Shown here one piece after another: positions 61,685 to 64,000 of a DNA stretch of 64,000 nt. This DNA is from Pseudocoprococcus catus (GTDB lineage: Bacteria > Bacillota > Clostridia > Lachnospirales > Lachnospiraceae): positions 26,470 through 90,469 of the forward strand of contig NZ_JAAXCM010000049.1 of NCBI RefSeq assembly GCF_019734885.1, written 5' to 3'. Below the pieces are notes generated by a model. It had not been told where the DNA came from. It did no database searches and saw only the letters and a list, made by a program, of their open reading frames with translations. Position 1 is the stretch's first letter, and each line of letters opens with the position of its first letter. Both the position numbers and the translations under genes were made by a program.

Positions 61685-63532
61685 TTAATTATTTGGTTGT
61701 TGGGTTTGTTTTTCGCAGGTAACAATGTCTTTACCGTAAGCGGTAATATGGACGTTGTCACCTTTTTTTAACAGCAGCATGTCTTCGTGAGCAGCTGCTT
61801 TTGCACGATAAAAGGTATCATCATCGGCAATCAGGTAGATATAGGTGTTGCCGCTGATATCAATATATTTGATATCGGCAATGGTAATATCAGCTTCATG
61901 ATCGGCGGCAGTCGGTTCTTCAATATCAGTGCTGTTTCCGGTATTATTGGAAGTATCACTGTTTCCGGCAGCATCTTCTGAATAATGATTGCTGCTGCCG
62001 GATTGAGATGAATCGGATATATCTCCGGATTCAATACCAAGAAGCCGTTTGTATCGGGTCAGACATTCAGCCTGAGAAGAAGCTGTTGTAACAATATTGT
62101 ATTGTTCCACATTAACGGCTGCGTAAAGCTTTACAAGGCCGCTGGCGTCCTTTAAGACCGGATGTCCCTCTACATTAATCAGAGACGGAAAACTGGCCTG
62201 ATAGCCCTTTTCCTGAACTTCACCCTCAGCTGCTGACATGGCAGATTTCTCATCAGCACCGGCAATATTGTAATAATGCGCTTCACCTGTACGCTCATTG
62301 GCCAGCAGAAAACCGATATTGGAACTGTCTCCGTTGACGGATGTGACACCTGTATAAATCCAGATATCGCCGTTTTTAGAAACATAACCGTAATCGGAGA
62401 CAGGCACATCATCATTTTCATCATTGTCATCTGTTTCATAGGTGGTTACACGTTTACAGCCTTTTTTGCCGACCAGGCTATTCATAAAACCATTCTGCAG
62501 TGTTCCGAACCAGTTGTATTGTTCACAGAGAAGATCGCCTTCGGCCACTACATCTACCCAGTTTGGTACATCGGCTAACGCATAGCGTGTCAAATCACCG
62601 GTTGACGGGTCAAGTACAATGGCACCTGTAACGGTTTTACCTCCGAAAAGAGATATGGTATTCTGATAAACGGACATGATATAATAGGGTTTTCCAGCTT
62701 CATCGATTTCGAAATGAAGATTGCCAAGCAGCAATGTCGGATAATGAAAACGGATATATCGGGCAGTATCCTGATGAAAATAAGCGGATGGAACATAAAT
62801 CATCGGCTGTTCACATTCTGCATAGGAAGCAGACATGGATACAGGATCAACAGTGACATAACCTGGTACACCTTCTGATTTGTTGCCGATCCATTTGAAA
62901 AAGCCTGCATAATCAAGGGCTGCTACTTTTACCGGTTTTCCTTTATAATCAATCTGTGTGTAATCATCAGACACATTAAATTGGCTGACAACATTGGATA
63001 AAGAACCGATTTCACGGTCACCAAGCATACGGGCAGAGGCTGTGTCCATCAATGCAATGGAATCGGTGCCAAGAGATTCGGATAAATCATCAGAAAAAAC
63101 AGCTTCCCTGACATTAAGAATGGAAGCATATTTCTGAGCTGAAAAAATGGGCGATCCAGTAAGAGAAACCAGAAGCAGTCCGACAATAACAATTATAGGA
63201 AGAAGAAAAAGGCGGCATTCACCTCCGCATATATCCTGCCAGGTTTTATCGCCGGATGCCTGATCCTGCATGCGGCTGGCAGCTTCGCTGACAATGGTCA
63301 GTGATTTGACAGCGGCAAAAGCAAATAATGCAATAATCACAGTCAGCCAGAATGGAATGGATTGTGGGTTCACCGGTGTCAGAAAGAAATAGAAGCTGAT
63401 AAATGCAATAACAGCAACAGCAGCCAGACCATTCAGGAAGGCATGGGCCTGAGCTGATACAAAAGTCCTTTGACCAGATGCCAGGTGTCTGACTTTTTTC
63501 TTTTTGGTAAAACGATGTTTCTTTAAGTTCAT
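61685..63532 (-). CDS. large membrane protein of unknown function
   Basis: A ~615-residue protein starting MNLKKHRFTKKKKV. A basic N-terminus precedes two membrane segments at ~30-80 and a third near 120-140 (LFLLPIIVIVGLLLVSLTG). A long extracytoplasmic domain follows (~150-480, containing SMSASYAECEQPMIYVPSAYFH and repeated hydrophobic strands). Then comes a Ser/Asn/Asp-rich linker (~500-540) and a small C-terminal beta domain (~545-610, ITIADIKYIDISGNTYIYLI) resembling an OB-like or SH3-like fold. I do not recognise a named family. Start ATG 63532 follows GAAGGAG. It sits alone between truA and an rRNA operon. Confidence 0.65.
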   Translation of the reverse strand: MNLKKHRFTKKKKVRHLASGQRTFVSAQAHAFLNGLAAVAVIAFISFYFFLTPVNPQSIPFWLTVIIALFAFAAVKSLTIVSEAASRMQDQASGDKTWQDICGGECRLFLLPIIVIVGLLLVSLTGSPIFSAQKYASILNVREAVFSDDLSESLGTDSIALMDTASARMLGDREIGSLSNVVSQFNVSDDYTQIDYKGKPVKVAALDYAGFFKWIGNKSEGVPGYVTVDPVSMSASYAECEQPMIYVPSAYFHQDTARYIRFHYPTLLLGNLHFEIDEAGKPYYIMSVYQNTISLFGGKTVTGAIVLDPSTGDLTRYALADVPNWVDVVAEGDLLCEQYNWFGTLQNGFMNSLVGKKGCKRVTTYETDDNDENDDVPVSDYGYVSKNGDIWIYTGVTSVNGDSSNIGFLLANERTGEAHYYNIAGADEKSAMSAAEGEVQEKGYQASFPSLINVEGHPVLKDASGLVKLYAAVNVEQYNIVTTASSQAECLTRYKRLLGIESGDISDSSQSGSSNHYSEDAAGNSDTSNNTGNSTDIEEPTAADHEADITIADIKYIDISGNTYIYLIADDDTFYRAKAAAHEDMLLLKKGDNVHITAYGKDIVTCEKQTQQPNN

Positions 63533-63753
63533 AATAAAAGACTCCTTCAATTTGATATTTTCTATTATATTAAAAGTTGAACATAAAATATAGACAGAAT
63601 ATAGAGAAATAGACAAATGTAATTATCTAAGTCGGAGAACAGGAATCACGGATTGATTAAAATCGGTCAATCTGTTAACAAGGCATCTGCAGACAGCGCA
63701 TCAATTTATAAGATACAATAATCGAAAAAATTAAAAAAACTTAAAAATAGGTG

Positions 63754-63782
63754 TTGACAGATGCTGGAAGAGATGATATTAT
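63754..63782 (+). promoter_or_regulatory. rRNA operon promoter P1
   Basis: TTGACA (63754-63759), 17-base spacer, TATTAT (63777-63782). Upstream is an A/T-rich tract (AAAAAATTAAAAAAACTTAA) like an UP element. Confidence 0.82.
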
Positions 63783-63866
63783 ATACAAGCTGTCAGCGGG
63801 AACAACGCGAAACAGTACAGAATCAGTCAGATCAAAAAGAAATTTGAAAATAAATGAAAAAAGTTA

Positions 63867-63895
63867 TTGACAAACTTCTTCTGATTTGATAAAAT
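63867..63895 (+). promoter_or_regulatory. rRNA operon promoter P2 and boxA-like leader
   Basis: TTGACA (63867-63872), 17-base spacer, TAAAAT (63890-63895). The leader then shows AACTTTGATAATTGAA (63925-63940), a boxA-like signal, and AATTCCTAAAAAGAATTTTT, typical of the region before 16S rRNA. The 16S gene itself lies beyond the window. 63533-63753 holds no gene. Confidence 0.8.
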
Positions 63896-64000
63896 AGACA
63901 AGCTGCTTCAAACGAGCGGCAACGAACTTTGATAATTGAACAACAAAACAATCCCGAAAATTCCTAAAAAGAATTTTTAAGAACACAAACCAAAGTAAAA

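Noticed and set aside
1..64000. tRNA genes, CRISPR arrays, prophage or complete IS elements
   Set aside because: None seen by eye. The only mobile traces are the MITE, its partial copy and the Rpn-family gene. A tRNAscan and IS search would be decisive.

Overview
The window looks like chromosome of a spore-forming, anaerobic Clostridia species, most likely Lachnospiraceae. The evidence is the early-sporulation operon (spoIIAA-spoIIAB-sigF), spoVA genes, a class III anaerobic ribonucleotide reductase with its radical-SAM activase, oxygen-sensitive 2-hydroxyacyl-CoA-dehydratase-type proteins with an activase, a glmS ribozyme, zinc-type S14 and strong AGGAGG ribosome binding sites. There are no tRNA genes, CRISPR arrays or phage genes in view. 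I cannot name the species from sequence alone.

Layout. 1-3.6 kb: end of valS, folC, a 52-residue protein and a zinc-ribbon/TPR membrane protein. 3.7-6.3 kb: spoIIAA-spoIIAB-sigF, a hairpin-rich spacer, spoVAA, and a non-coding transposable element (MITE-like) flanked by a perfect 8-bp target duplication. 6.4-11.9 kb: an ATP-grasp ligase paired with an unusual MurE-like ligase, then an amino-acid ABC transporter whose binding protein appears circularly permuted. 11.9-18.8 kb is accessory: an AAA+/metallopeptidase-like/VWA-like fusion with a small Cys-rich partner, an Rpn-family nuclease split at an A AAA AAG heptamer, RtcB RNA ligase, and two metallophosphoesterases, one with an in-frame TGA. 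18.8-24.8 kb: arginase-family enzyme, a second, DAP-type murE, spoVAB-spoVAC (separated from spoVAA by 15 kb), and glmS with its ribozyme leader. 24.9-33.5 kb: aroA, an acetylglutamate-kinase-like protein, a three-gene dehydratase/activase operon, YitT, small Cys-rich protein, YbaK-type deacylase and a HAD phosphatase. 33.5-41.1 kb: nrdD with a separate small gene carrying the glycyl-radical domain, nrdG, cobalamin adenosyltransferase, NUDIX, LysR regulator, an SDR remnant and an rRNA-type methyltransferase.

41.4-58.2 kb is the S10-spc-alpha ribosomal supercluster in canonical order (rpsJ to rplQ), including secY, adk, map, a KOW protein, infA, rpmJ and rpoA, with internal promoters before rplF and rpmJ. 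It is followed by the energising module of ECF vitamin transporters (ecfA1-ecfA2-ecfT) and truA. A convergent membrane protein of unknown function follows. The window ends in tandem promoters and leader of what should be an rRNA operon starting just beyond base 64000.

The most interesting observations are the permuted binding protein, the detached NrdD glycyl-radical domain, the MITE with exact target duplication and a partial copy 30 kb away, the ATP-grasp/MurE-like pair in a genome that also has a DAP-type MurE, the slippery-heptamer Rpn gene, and the glmS leader with an rrn-boxA-like sequence.
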